Source: Virgibacillus_R byunsanensis
Lineage (GTDB): Bacteria > Bacillota > Bacilli > Bacillales > Amphibacillaceae
DNA length: 64,000 nucleotides
Direction of reading: 5' to 3'
Assembly (NCBI RefSeq): GCF_042675965.1
Contig: NZ_JBHTKJ010000012.1
Span: forward strand, 124,001-188,000
Shown: in pieces, positions 35,294-43,504 of the stretch
Layout: the number at the start of each line of letters is the position of its first letter
How positions within the stretch are numbered: the first letter of the stretch is position 1
Notes under the pieces: generated by a model
Seen by the model: the letters and a program-made list of their open reading frames with translations, nothing else
What the model was told of the DNA's origin: nothing
The model's database searches: none
Made by a program: the position numbers and the translations under genes

Positions 35294-35465
35294 AGTAAAG
35301 AACAAAAGCTAGAAGCGCCTTGAAAGACACGACAAGCATAAAGCAGATCGGACCTTTCCACACGGAGTTGAACTGCTTATGATTCGAGTGTCTAGGCACT
35401 GGAGCTGGACGCGGCTTACACAGTCAATAAATCATCTACAGGCTTCTGATTTTATAATTTCCTAG
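35294..35465. repeat. Dispersed intergenic repeat, copy 2
   Basis: Same orientation and same ends as 18051-18245: aacaaaagctagaagcg at the left; actggagctggacgcgg, cttacacagtcaataaat and ataatttcctag at the right. Its centre contains cgccttgaaagacacgacaa and differs from copy 1. Like copy 1 it ends at the T run of a terminator, here that of frr. Confidence 0.85.
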
Positions 35466-35466
35466 T

Positions 35467-35499
35467 AAAAAATAAAACCCCCTTAAAACAAGAGGGTTT
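35467..35499 (-). terminator. Rho-independent terminator of frr
   Basis: AAACCCTCTT / AAGGGGGTTT stem (35490-35499, 35475-35484; one G-T pair) with a 5 nt loop, then ATTTTTT on the minus strand. Confidence 0.88.
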
Positions 35500-35537
35500 A
35501 TTTATCTTATTTTACACGTAAGACATGAAATTGAAAC

Positions 35538-36095
35538 TTATACTTCCATAATTTCCTTCTCTTTATCTTTAACAAGCTTATCGATTTCTGCAATTTGATT
35601 ATTAGTTTCCTTTTGCACGTCATCTTGTAAGCTTCGTAAGTCATCTTCGGTTAGTTCACTGTTTTTTTCTGCTTTTTTCAGTTGGTCGTTTGCATCCCGG
35701 CGAATATTTCTTACTTGGACACGCGCTTCCTCTGCATACTTTCCAACAACTTTCACAAGATCTTTACGTCGTTCTTCCGTCAATTGAGGAATGTTTATCC
35801 GAACTACATTGCCATCACTTGATGGTGACAATCCTAAGTCCGCCTTCTGTATTGCTTTTTCGACCTCTCCAATTGCAGATTTATCATATGGTGTTATAAC
35901 TAGTAACCTCGCCTCTGGTGCCGATATAGATGCTAATTGATTTAAAGGAGTGGAAGCACCATAATAATCTACATAAATACTGTCCAATAAAGATGGATTT
36001 GCTCGGCCAGCTCTAACCGTAGCTAAACTTTTAGAAAAAGCTTGCACAGCTTCTTTCATTTTGTCTCGCATTTCTTTCATTATTGATTCTGACAT
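35538..36095 (-). CDS. frr: Ribosome recycling factor
   Basis: Splits post-termination ribosomes together with EF-G. 185 residues, normal size; two-domain RRF with TVRAGRANPSLLDSIYVDYYG, ITPYDKSAIGEVEKAI, NIPQLTEERRKDLVK and VRNIRRDAND visible. Starts 2 nt after pyrH with GGGGGAAA ribosome site. Confidence 0.98.
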   Translation of the reverse strand: MSESIMKEMRDKMKEAVQAFSKSLATVRAGRANPSLLDSIYVDYYGASTPLNQLASISAPEARLLVITPYDKSAIGEVEKAIQKADLGLSPSSDGNVVRINIPQLTEERRKDLVKVVGKYAEEARVQVRNIRRDANDQLKKAEKNSELTEDDLRSLQDDVQKETNNQIAEIDKLVKDKEKEIMEV

Positions 36096-36097
36096 GA

Positions 36098-36820
36098 TTA
36101 TTTCCCCCTTATTGTTGTTCCGATTGTTTCACCTTGAACAACCCTCTTAATATTTCCTTCTTCAGTTATAGAAAAGACAATTAATGGCAAATCATTATCC
36201 ATACATAACGATGATGCAGTTGAATCCATTACTCCAAGGCCTTCATTTAACATATCCATATACGTTAATTGATCATACTTTTCAGCATCTTTGTTAAGTT
36301 TAGGATCATCTGTGTAGACACCATCCACATTATTTTTCGCCATTAGGATAACTTCTGCCTCAATTTCAGCTGCTCGCAATGCAGCAGTTGTATCTGTTGA
36401 AAAATATGGATTACCTGTGCCTGCAGCAAAAATAACAACACGTTTCTTTTCCAAATGTCGAATCGCTTTTCTTCTTATGTATGGCTCTGCCACCTGTCTC
36501 ATTTCAATTGATGTCTGGACGCGAGTTTCGACTCCAATGTTCTCAAGACTATCCTGAAGAGCAAGAGCGTTCATGATTGTCGCAAGCATCCCCATGTAAT
36601 CGGCAGTTGCCCGGTCCATTCCCATTTCGCTTCCAACTTTACCGCGCCATATATTTCCACCACCAACTACAACTGCCACTTCTACATCCAGATCTGCTAC
36701 TTCTTTCAACTGTGATGCTATGGATTGTATCACTTGAGGTTCAATGCCATAACCTTGTTCACCACTTAAAGCTTCACCACTTAATTTTAACACAATTCTA
36801 CGGTAACGAGCTGCTGTCAT
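36098..36820 (-). CDS. pyrH: UMP kinase
   Basis: Hexameric bacterial UMP kinase (amino-acid kinase fold) for pyrimidine nucleotides. 240 residues from ATG 36820 (GGAGG upstream): RIVLKLSGEALSGEQGYGI, VVVGGGNIWRG, DRATADYMGMLATIMNAL, KNNVDGVYTDDPK and a C-terminal IVFSITEEGNIKRVV. Between tsf and frr as is standard. Confidence 0.97.
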   Translation of the reverse strand: MTAARYRRIVLKLSGEALSGEQGYGIEPQVIQSIASQLKEVADLDVEVAVVVGGGNIWRGKVGSEMGMDRATADYMGMLATIMNALALQDSLENIGVETRVQTSIEMRQVAEPYIRRKAIRHLEKKRVVIFAAGTGNPYFSTDTTAALRAAEIEAEVILMAKNNVDGVYTDDPKLNKDAEKYDQLTYMDMLNEGLGVMDSTASSLCMDNDLPLIVFSITEEGNIKRVVQGETIGTTIRGK

Positions 36821-36914
36821 AATAACCTCCATAGAAACCTCTATTATTTTTTAGCATTAATTTTTACTAGTATGTGCCAAACGCACTCATTTACATTCTA
36901 TAACTATTGAGAAA

Positions 36915-36939
36915 TAGGGAACAACAAAAGTGTTCCCTA
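36915..36939 (-). terminator. Terminator-like hairpin after tsf
   Basis: Perfect TAGGGAACA / TGTTCCCTA 9 bp stem with a 7 nt loop, then TTTCTC on the minus strand, 15 nt after the tsf stop. The T run is short, so partial read-through to pyrH is likely. Confidence 0.65.
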
Positions 36940-36953
36940 AATGGTAACTCATA

Positions 36954-37838
36954 TTATTTTTTCATTTGGCTCATTACTTCTTCAGCAAAGTTTTCTTCAC
37001 GTTTTTCCATTCCTTCGCCAACTTCATAGCGAATAAATGTTTTAACGGATGCGCCTTTATCAGCTACATATTTTTTAACTTTTTGATCTGGATCTTTTAC
37101 GAAATTCTGTTCTAGCAAACAAATCTCTTCAAAGAACTTCCCAAGACGACCTTCTACCATTTTTTCTACAATTTTTTCAGGTTTTCCTTCGTTAAGTGCT
37201 TGTGTTTTCAATACTTCACGCTCACGACTTACTTCATCTTCTGAAACAGCATCACGTGATACGTAACGAGGATTAACGGCTGCAACATGCATTGCAACAT
37301 CTTTAGCAACTTCTTCTTCTGTAGTACCTTCAAGTAATGACAATACACCGATTCGACCACCCATGTGCAGGTATGCTCCAAAAGAATCGTTATCTGTTTT
37401 ATTTAAAAGTGCGAAGCGTCGTAGAGATATTTTTTCACCAATTTTCGCTACTACTGAATTGATATATGTGTCAACTGTGTCGCCGTTACCGTGAAGAGGT
37501 TGTTGTAATACTTCATCAACACTTTTAGGGTTTTGTGTTACGATATGCTTGCCTAATTCAGATAACAATTGTTTAAACTGATCATTTTTTGTTACAAAGT
37601 CAGTTTCACAGTTTACTTCTAATAGTACTGCTGAATTACCAGCAACTTCTATAAAAGTAGATCCTTCTGCTGCAATGCGATCAGCCTTTTTCGCTGCTTT
37701 TGCTATTCCTTTTTCACGTAAGAAGTCTATTGCTTTTTCAAGATCTCCGTCTGTTTCTTGAAGTGCTTTTTTACAATCCATCATACCAGCACCAGTTTTT
37801 TCACGAAGTTCCTTAACCATTTTAGCTGTAATTGCCAT
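36954..37838 (-). CDS. tsf: Elongation factor Ts
   Basis: Nucleotide-exchange factor of EF-Tu. 294 residues: UBA-like N-terminus MAITAKMVKELREKTGAGMMDCKKAL, then the core with VNCETDFVTKNDQF and coiled-coil segments, and C-terminal QNFVKDPDQKVKKYV. GGAGG ribosome site. It follows rpsB after a strong attenuator-type terminator. Confidence 0.98.
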   Translation of the reverse strand: MAITAKMVKELREKTGAGMMDCKKALQETDGDLEKAIDFLREKGIAKAAKKADRIAAEGSTFIEVAGNSAVLLEVNCETDFVTKNDQFKQLLSELGKHIVTQNPKSVDEVLQQPLHGNGDTVDTYINSVVAKIGEKISLRRFALLNKTDNDSFGAYLHMGGRIGVLSLLEGTTEEEVAKDVAMHVAAVNPRYVSRDAVSEDEVSREREVLKTQALNEGKPEKIVEKMVEGRLGKFFEEICLLEQNFVKDPDQKVKKYVADKGASVKTFIRYEVGEGMEKREENFAEEVMSQMKK

Positions 37839-37886
37839 GATAAATCCTCCTTGGTTTTCATGTTTATGTGTAAGATTTAGCTCGCT

Positions 37887-37924
37887 TAAAAAAAGGTGAT
37901 AAAAGGCTTATCCTCTTATCACCT
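37887..37924 (-). terminator. Terminator/attenuator between rpsB and tsf
   Basis: AGGTGATAA / TTATCACCT perfect 9 bp stem (37916-37924, 37894-37902) with a 13 nt loop, then seven T residues on the minus strand. Confidence 0.88.
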
Positions 37925-37939
37925 GACCTTTTACAACAT

Positions 37940-38686
37940 TTAAGCTTGTTTAGTTTCAGAATTTTCTGTAGTAGCTTCTTCTGCTTGCACTACTTCTTCT
38001 TCTTCACCTTGTTTTCCTTCTAGAATGGCATCTGCCATTTTTGAAGTCAATAGTTTTACTGCACGAATTGCGTCGTCATTCGCTGGAATAACGTAATCAA
38101 TTTCGTCTGGGTCGCAGTTTGTATCAACAATTCCGATAATCGGAATGTTTAATTTATGAGCTTCTGCAATTGCAATGCGCTCTTTACGCGGATCAATAAT
38201 GAACATTGCATCAGGAATTTTCTTCATTTCTTTAATTCCGCCTAAGAATTTCACTAAGCGATCTTTTTCTTTTAGTAGACCTACTACTTCTTTTTTCGGA
38301 AGTACTTCAAATGTACCGTCCTCTTCCATACGCTCTATATCTTTCAAACGATTAATACGCTTGCGGATCGTTTGGAAGTTAGTTAACGTTCCACCTAACC
38401 AACGTTGGTTAACATAGTACATGCCAGAACGAGTCGCTTCATCACGAACAGAATCCTGTGCTTGTTTTTTAGTACCTACGAAAAGAATTGTCCCACCATT
38501 TGATGCGATTTCTTTTACATATTTATATGCTTCATCAACCTTCTTAACTGTTTTTTGCAGGTCAATGATATAAATGCCGTTACGCTCTGTGAAGATGTAT
38601 TTTTTCATCTTCGGGTTCCAACGGCGAGTCTGATGTCCGAAATGTACACCAGATTCTAATAATTGCTTCATAGAAATTACTGACAT
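37940..38686 (-). CDS. rpsB: Ribosomal protein S2
   Basis: 30S protein at the head-body junction. 248 residues: MKQLLESGVHFGHQTRRWNPKMKKYIF, GGTILFVGTKKQAQDSV, YYVNQRWLGGTLTNFQTI, and PDAMFIIDPRKERIAIAEA. The last ~25 residues are a Glu-rich tail (GEEEEVVQAEEATTENSE), a normal Bacillaceae extension, here strongly acidic. ATG follows AGGAGGAAA. It has a long leader behind its promoter. Confidence 0.98.
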   Translation of the reverse strand: MSVISMKQLLESGVHFGHQTRRWNPKMKKYIFTERNGIYIIDLQKTVKKVDEAYKYVKEIASNGGTILFVGTKKQAQDSVRDEATRSGMYYVNQRWLGGTLTNFQTIRKRINRLKDIERMEEDGTFEVLPKKEVVGLLKEKDRLVKFLGGIKEMKKIPDAMFIIDPRKERIAIAEAHKLNIPIIGIVDTNCDPDEIDYVIPANDDAIRAVKLLTSKMADAILEGKQGEEEEVVQAEEATTENSETKQA

Positions 38687-38840
38687 AAAAATTTCCTCCT
38701 AAATGGTTTTTTCCTCCGTCTTAGGTCATTTTCGCATAAAGACCACTACTAAAAGTAAGTGGCACCATGAATACGAATTACTAGACGTGTGTTTTTTAAC
38801 TTGCTCACTTGCATTTGGTGAACATAGTATTTACACCAAA
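38687..38840 (-). promoter_or_regulatory. rpsB 5' leader
   Basis: About 150 nt between the promoter and the gene, with a CCACTTACT / AGTAGTGG hairpin (38754-38762/38743-38750). Autoregulatory S2 leaders are known from several bacterial groups; I could not match this one to a published class. Confidence 0.35.
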
Positions 38841-38844
38841 AATA

Positions 38845-38873
38845 AATATATCATATGATGAATTAGCAATCAA
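38845..38873 (-). promoter_or_regulatory. Sigma-A promoter of rpsB
   Basis: TTGATT (38868-38873, 4/6), exactly 17 bp, TATATT (38845-38850, 5/6) on the minus strand, directly after the swrB stop codon. It separates the ribosomal genes from the flagellar operon. Confidence 0.65.
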
Positions 38874-38879
38874 GGATTA

Positions 38880-39335
38880 TTATTTATTATTTGCATGTAT
38901 TTTAATAATTAATTCTGTCTCCGTTTTGCCACAGTTTAATTTTTGTGCTATTTCATCTATGGATAAACCTTGGCCATGGAGCTGAAGAACTTTTGCTGGT
39001 ACCGACATTTCATAATTATCTTGCACATTTTCTTCTTGAAGAATACTTGTTTCTACTGGTTTATCATTAATTGTTTTGGTATTCTCTGTCATTTGTGGTT
39101 GTACTGGTACTTTTGCAGGTTGCTTTTCTTTTTCATGCCTACTGTTTTCACTCAATAGTTCTTCTTGTAAAACTCTATTTTCTTCTTTGATTTCTAGCAC
39201 ATACGTCTCTAATAGACTCATTATATCCCCAGGGTCTGTTTTCTTTAATGTCTGGATGTGCTGAAATAACTTCAAAATGGCAAGTAACGCAACAATGTGT
39301 AACAAAAAGCTTAAAAAAAGTAATAATGATATCAT
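38880..39335 (-). CDS. swrB: SwrB-like flagellar assembly protein (DUF6115)
   Basis: 151-residue single-pass membrane protein. One N-terminal membrane helix (MISLLLFLSFLLHIVALLA), a charged, partly coiled-coil middle, and a C-terminal helix-turn-helix-like QLHGQGLSIDEIAQKLNCGKTE(TELIIK), the family signature. In B. subtilis SwrB promotes activation of the flagellar type III export apparatus and SigD. ATG 39335 with AGAAGGG; last gene of the fla/che operon, just before the rpsB promoter. Confidence 0.85.
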   Translation of the reverse strand: MISLLLFLSFLLHIVALLAILKLFQHIQTLKKTDPGDIMSLLETYVLEIKEENRVLQEELLSENSRHEKEKQPAKVPVQPQMTENTKTINDKPVETSILQEENVQDNYEMSVPAKVLQLHGQGLSIDEIAQKLNCGKTETELIIKIHANNK

Positions 39336-39345
39336 GTAATCCCTT

Positions 39346-39651
39346 CTATCCACTAAAGTCAAAATGCTTACCTAAATAAGGGTGTTCCGTGTTTTCGAGT
39401 GTGTTGTTAGATGTTTCTGAATGATGGTCAACATTCGCATTGTTTGAATGGTCTTCTTCTTTTTTAATGGTAACATGATCAATATCTTCAAACTCATTCA
39501 CACGTTTACGCTTTTGTTCTTCTTGTTTCATTTGACTTTGCGCAAGTGACGCTTGAAAATGTTGATTCTGTTTCAACATTTGATCTTGAAGTTTTCCAGC
39601 ATCCTGTGTTCTTGGAAGTGCCACCTGCATTTCTATTGATTTCCAGCTCAA
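39346..39651 (-). CDS. Small conserved hydrophilic protein between fapA and swrB
   Basis: I do not recognise a named family. About 101 residues, very hydrophilic, rich in Gln, Asn, Glu and His. The N-terminus SWKSIEMQVALPRTQDAGKL and the C-terminus EHPYLGKHFDFSG look like conserved ends with a variable middle. TTG 39651 with AAAGGAAG 8 nt upstream is the likely start; the frame is open 7 codons further. Location inside the motility operon (sigD-fapA-this-swrB) suggests a motility-related role, inferred from context only. Confidence 0.72.
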   Translation of the reverse strand: MSWKSIEMQVALPRTQDAGKLQDQMLKQNQHFQASLAQSQMKQEEQKRKRVNEFEDIDHVTIKKEEDHSNNANVDHHSETSNNTLENTEHPYLGKHFDFSG

Positions 39652-39674
39652 TAGAATCACTTCCTTTACCAATT

Positions 39675-41041
39675 TTACTTAGAAAGAAAAGATATTTCAT
39701 TTCTTTCTAATTTCATCTGCACGTATTGGTGTTCCTTTGTAATCTTTCGTTGGTACTTACCAAAAGCAACAATTACTTTAGGGTGAATGTGACCGTTCAC
39801 GTTTAATACCGCTTCGTGTTCGTTTCCTAAATGGGCATTTATTTCTTGTAGCATTTTTTCTACTTCAGCTAGCTTTTCAAGTGTTTTATTATATGAATTC
39901 CGCTGTTTAAGTAACGCGATCCGTTGCTTTACATCTTGACCGCCTGAGACAGATTTCAGCTTTTCACCTATAATAGATAACTTCTGTAAAGTATCTTGTA
40001 AAACCTTTTTTTCAGCTATTAATCTTTTTTCTCTATCATTTACCGTTTTATTTATACCGAATATAATCTCTGTTTTAGAGCTCAGACGATTTCCAATATC
40101 CTTTGCTTCAATAGATTTCCCAGCCGACAAAGTACCACCTATTATATTACCCCGCTGGCAATATATATGATTCTTTGCTACACACTGACTATGGGTGATG
40201 GAGCTTTCAACATAAATATTACTACCAGCGTATACTATTCCTTGATTAATGTATCCTACATGGATATCTTCCACTGCTTTTATATACCCTTTTTGTAACC
40301 CAGCCAATCCTTCTGATATAAAAATAGATCCCCCTGCTGTTAGGGTAGCTGCTTCAACCATTCCATAAATCTTTATATCTCCTTTAGCATTTACCGTATA
40401 ACCTGTTGGTACATCTCCGTGAATTGTAATCGATCCAACAAAATCTAAATTACCATTTTTCAAGGAAAGACTCTCATCCACCTCATAAACCTTATGGATC
40501 TGTATCTGAAGATCACTGGTACTTACTTGTCCTTCAGTTGTCGCGTAAAATGAATGATCTTCTTCTCGATAAACTACATTTTGCCGGCTTTAATCATATA
40601 TGGTTTGCCTGGTTTTGGTTGAACTATTTTCCCATACACATCCATCCCATCCTCACCATGCGTTGGCAAAACTAAAGTAGCGAGACGTTGTCCTTGTTGA
40701 ACAGAAGGGATACGCATGACATCACGAAAACTCCAGTTTGTTGTCTTATCAATATCAGTGTTTGAATCAAAGAAATAGTTTATGTCTCCATCAGTACCGT
40801 GTTGAACAGGTTTCCCCTTGGCTATAATAAGTGGGGATTTCTCCTCATCTATGTTTGTCAGTATTAACTGTATTACACTTGAGTTAACGCCATACGTAAT
40901 CTGGTTATCTTTTAGTAATTCCAACATGGCATCCTCTGTTATCTCCTGATCTAAAGAATTGGACTTATCAGTACCGTTAATATAAGCTAACATGCGATCA
41001 TCTGATGTAGAAATATAAAAATAATCCTTCAGCTGACCCAT
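39675..41041 (-). pseudogene. fapA: FapA (DUF342) with a one-base frameshift
   Basis: FapA-type DUF342 protein; in Vibrio, FapA affects polar flagellar assembly. ATG 41041 has AGAGGAG. The frame reads 155 residues (ending KPYMIKAGKM) and stops at 40574. In the -1 frame homology goes on without a break: VVYREEDHSFYATTEGQ, then beta-helix-type DUF342 repeats (GSITIHGDV, GDIKIYGMVEAATLTAGGSI) and a C-terminal coiled coil. Adding one A to the run GGCAAAATG at about 40582 restores a single frame of about 455 residues (GKNVVYRE). The 268-residue downstream part has no ribosome site at its GTG. Either inactivated or misread. Confidence 0.88.
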
Positions 41042-41067
41042 GACTATTCTCCTCTATTATATAATTT

Positions 41068-41841
41068 TCATGATTGCATTTTTTTAAGTGTGTGACGTAA
41101 TTTGAATATGGACTTCCTGTGAATCTGAGAAATCCTTGAAGTTGTTAGCCCGAGAACTTGTCCAATTTCCGTCAATGTTAGTTCTTTATGATAAAACAAA
41201 CTGATAACCATCTGTTCATTTGAATTCAGTTGTTTAATCCCTTCTGCCAATTCTTTTTGTATTTCCATTTTTTGCATATGTTCCTCAGGTAATGTAGAGT
41301 TTTCATCTGGTATCGTATAACCAATACCTTCTTTATAGTCACTAGAAGAGTCATTTGGCTTTTCTTCAATTGATAACACATTCGCAAACAGCGTATCCCT
41401 TATTAACCCTTCAACTTCATTTACAGGAAGATCAAGTTTCTCTGCGATTTCAGATGCACTGGGAGCTCGTTGATAACTTTGTTCTAGTTCCTGAGCAACT
41501 TGCTCAATCTTCTTTGTTTTTTCCCTAATTGACCTAGGTAGCCAGTCTTCTTTTCTTAACCCATCAATAATTGCCCCCCTGACACGAAAGGAGGCGTATG
41601 TATCAAACTTTAAGTCACGACTTGTATCGAATTTCTTTAAAGCGTCAAATAAACCCATTAATCCAAAGCTTTTCAAATCATCTTTGTTAACACTATTTGG
41701 TAAATGGCTGGCGATTCTTTCGACTTGGAAACTTACCAGGTACATATAGTTCTGAATTAACGCATTTGCTGCCTCACTATCCTTATCATCTATCCATTTG
41801 TTCCATAATTTCTGCTCTAGAGGAGAGTTACTACTTGTCAA
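41068..41841 (-). CDS. sigD: Flagellar/motility sigma factor SigD (FliA)
   Basis: Sigma-28 type factor for late flagellar, chemotaxis and autolysin genes. 257 residues: region 2 (NALIQNYMYLVSFQVERIA, FGLMGLFDALKKFD, FDTYASFRVRGAIIDGLR), region 3 and region 4 helix-turn-helix (LTLTEIGQVLGLTTSRISQIH). Starts with TTG 9 nt after AGGAGG, 40 nt after cheD. Near the 3' end of the fla/che operon, as in B. subtilis, where position limits its expression. Confidence 0.97.
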   Translation of the reverse strand: MTSSNSPLEQKLWNKWIDDKDSEAANALIQNYMYLVSFQVERIASHLPNSVNKDDLKSFGLMGLFDALKKFDTSRDLKFDTYASFRVRGAIIDGLRKEDWLPRSIREKTKKIEQVAQELEQSYQRAPSASEIAEKLDLPVNEVEGLIRDTLFANVLSIEEKPNDSSSDYKEGIGYTIPDENSTLPEEHMQKMEIQKELAEGIKQLNSNEQMVISLFYHKELTLTEIGQVLGLTTSRISQIHRKSIFKLRHTLKKMQS

Positions 41842-41880
41842 TCTAATGCTCCTCCTTTCTTGTCATTATAGTTAGTCTTC

Positions 41881-42378
41881 CTATATAAAACTTTGACCTT
41901 TAGTTACTGTACGTATTTTCAATTCGCCCGTGGCAGGATCAAATTCAATTGTTCTTCCGCAATTACCACCTACATCCATGGAGACAATTGGTATATAATG
42001 CATGTTTAGTTTTTCTTTTACTGCTTCCACGTTTCTCGGGCCAATCCGCATTATTTCAGATGTGGAAGAAAATTGAAACATTTGTGCCCCGCCCGCTAAT
42101 TTTGCTTGTAAAGCATATTTTCGAGCACCGTTTTCACAAAGCTTCTCAATTAAAATGTCTATAGCTGTATCTGCATATTTATATGTATTAATAGAATCCT
42201 GCCTTGCTAAGCTTGAGTCCGGTAACATAATATGTGCTAATCCCGCTATTTTTTTCGGCAAATCATATAAAACCGCCCCAATACACGAGCCAAGCCCGGA
42301 TGTCCGGATTGTTTGAGGTGCAGACACCATATTTAAATCAGCTATACCAACTTTTACAATAATCTGTGAATCATTCAT
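41881..42378 (-). CDS. cheD: Chemoreceptor glutamine deamidase CheD
   Basis: Deamidates receptor glutamines and binds CheC to raise its phosphatase activity. 165 residues; catalytic Cys in TSGLGSCIGAVLYD and His in GLAHIMLPDS, with AKLAGGAQMF and GPRNVEAVKEKL as family marks. I take ATG 42378, overlapping the end of cheC by 8 nt; a TTG three codons earlier is possible. Ribosome site weak, so coupling to cheC is likely. Confidence 0.95.
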   Translation of the reverse strand: MNDSQIIVKVGIADLNMVSAPQTIRTSGLGSCIGAVLYDLPKKIAGLAHIMLPDSSLARQDSINTYKYADTAIDILIEKLCENGARKYALQAKLAGGAQMFQFSSTSEIMRIGPRNVEAVKEKLNMHYIPIVSMDVGGNCGRTIEFDPATGELKIRTVTKGQSFI

Positions 42379-43006
42379 GATCGTCAATTCCTAATGCTGT
42401 AAATATTTTGGGAATAGATTCAGGATCTGGCAGTAGAAAAAAGTGACCATGAATACCATTTGTTTCTTCATTATCATTAATCTTGGTATCTATAATTATA
42501 GCATAATCTGATACGTGAGATAGTTCGAGTAAGCCTACTGTTAAAACAGCTCCAGCCATATCCACACTAAGGTGTGGCACGGAAGGTTGCATATTTATTT
42601 CTGTAAAGTCTGACAATGCAGATAAATAGGACCCCGCTAATATATTTCCTGCTTCATGTAACGCAGAAATAGCTATCTCACTCGGTTGTTCCTCACTTAA
42701 TAACTTAACGTTTGTATCTGTAGTAATTTCTCTTACTAAATGCTCTGCTTCTTCTATGGATAAAATGAAAAAAACGGAACCTGGTGCCTGTCCTTTAATA
42801 CGTATATATATGGCTACAATAGGATTGTCTGGACCACCAACCAGATCCATTACCTCATCAAAAGCTACGATGTTCACAGAAGGAATTTGCATATCAATTT
42901 TCTTATTAAGTAATTTAGACATGGATGTAGCTGCATTACCTGCACCGATATTTCCTATCTCACGTAAAACGTCTATATGTTTAATTGATAGATGATAAAA
43001 TTTCAT
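42371..43006 (-). CDS. cheC: CheY-P phosphatase CheC
   Basis: 211-residue phosphatase that removes phosphate from CheY-P, stimulated by CheD. Two pseudo-symmetric active-site helices: REIGNIGAGNAATSMSKLL and HEAGNILAGSYLSALSDF, each with the E-x2-N pattern, followed by conserved prolines. Typical of CheCDV-type adaptation of Bacillus. Confidence 0.95.
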   Translation of the reverse strand: MKFYHLSIKHIDVLREIGNIGAGNAATSMSKLLNKKIDMQIPSVNIVAFDEVMDLVGGPDNPIVAIYIRIKGQAPGSVFFILSIEEAEHLVREITTDTNVKLLSEEQPSEIAISALHEAGNILAGSYLSALSDFTEINMQPSVPHLSVDMAGAVLTVGLLELSHVSDYAIIIDTKINDNEETNGIHGHFFLLPDPESIPKIFTALGIDDHE

Positions 43007-43010
43007 GAAT

Positions 43011-43481
43011 TTAACCTTCCACAGCTTTTAGATCATTCATTTCATCTTTCGTTAAAACCTTTTGCAAATTAAGTAAAATCAGTAATCTATCTTCTAGTTT
43101 AGCAACACCTTCAATATAATCAACATCTACTGTTCCTACTACTTCAGGTGCAGGTTCAATAGTGTTTTCAGGAATATCTATTACATCATTAGCTGCATCT
43201 ACAATTAAACCAACTTCCATATCATCTAAATAAACAATGATAATCCGTGAAGAGTCACCAAGTTCTGTTTCTTCTAATCCAAAACGAATTCGAAGGTCAA
43301 TAATTGGTGTTACCACTCCACGCAGATTTATTACACCTTTAACAAAGTCGGCTGTTTGAGGCACTCTTGTAATATGTTGGATTCGTTCAATCGAGCCTAC
43401 TTGTTTGACAGAAACAGCGTATTCTTCATTCTTCAATTGAAAAACAATTACCTTCTTATTAATCATTGGTTCATTTTCCAT
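43011..43481 (-). CDS. cheW: Chemotaxis coupling protein CheW
   Basis: SH3-like adaptor joining receptors to CheA. 156 residues: VFQLKNEEYAVSVKQVGSIERI, RVPQTADFVKGVINLRGVV, PIIDLRIRFG, and GLIVDAANDVIDI. ATG 43481 follows GGGAGGA; the frame extends five codons to a GTG that lies before the ribosome site. 8 nt after cheA. Confidence 0.96.
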   Translation of the reverse strand: MENEPMINKKVIVFQLKNEEYAVSVKQVGSIERIQHITRVPQTADFVKGVINLRGVVTPIIDLRIRFGLEETELGDSSRIIIVYLDDMEVGLIVDAANDVIDIPENTIEPAPEVVGTVDVDYIEGVAKLEDRLLILLNLQKVLTKDEMNDLKAVEG

Positions 43482-43504
43482 CCTAATTCCTCCCACATTT
43501 AAAT

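Larger units (their letters stand above)
35084..35537. other. Intergenic region between frr and uppS
   Basis: About 450 bp without a gene. In transcription order it contains the frr terminator, the second copy of the dispersed repeat, and AT-rich DNA with a weak promoter candidate for uppS. Confidence 0.8.

Noticed and set aside
39675..40481. Downstream half of fapA as an independent gene
   Set aside because: Its GTG lacks a ribosome site and the upstream -1 frame shows clear continuity with the N-terminal half, so it is treated as one broken gene.
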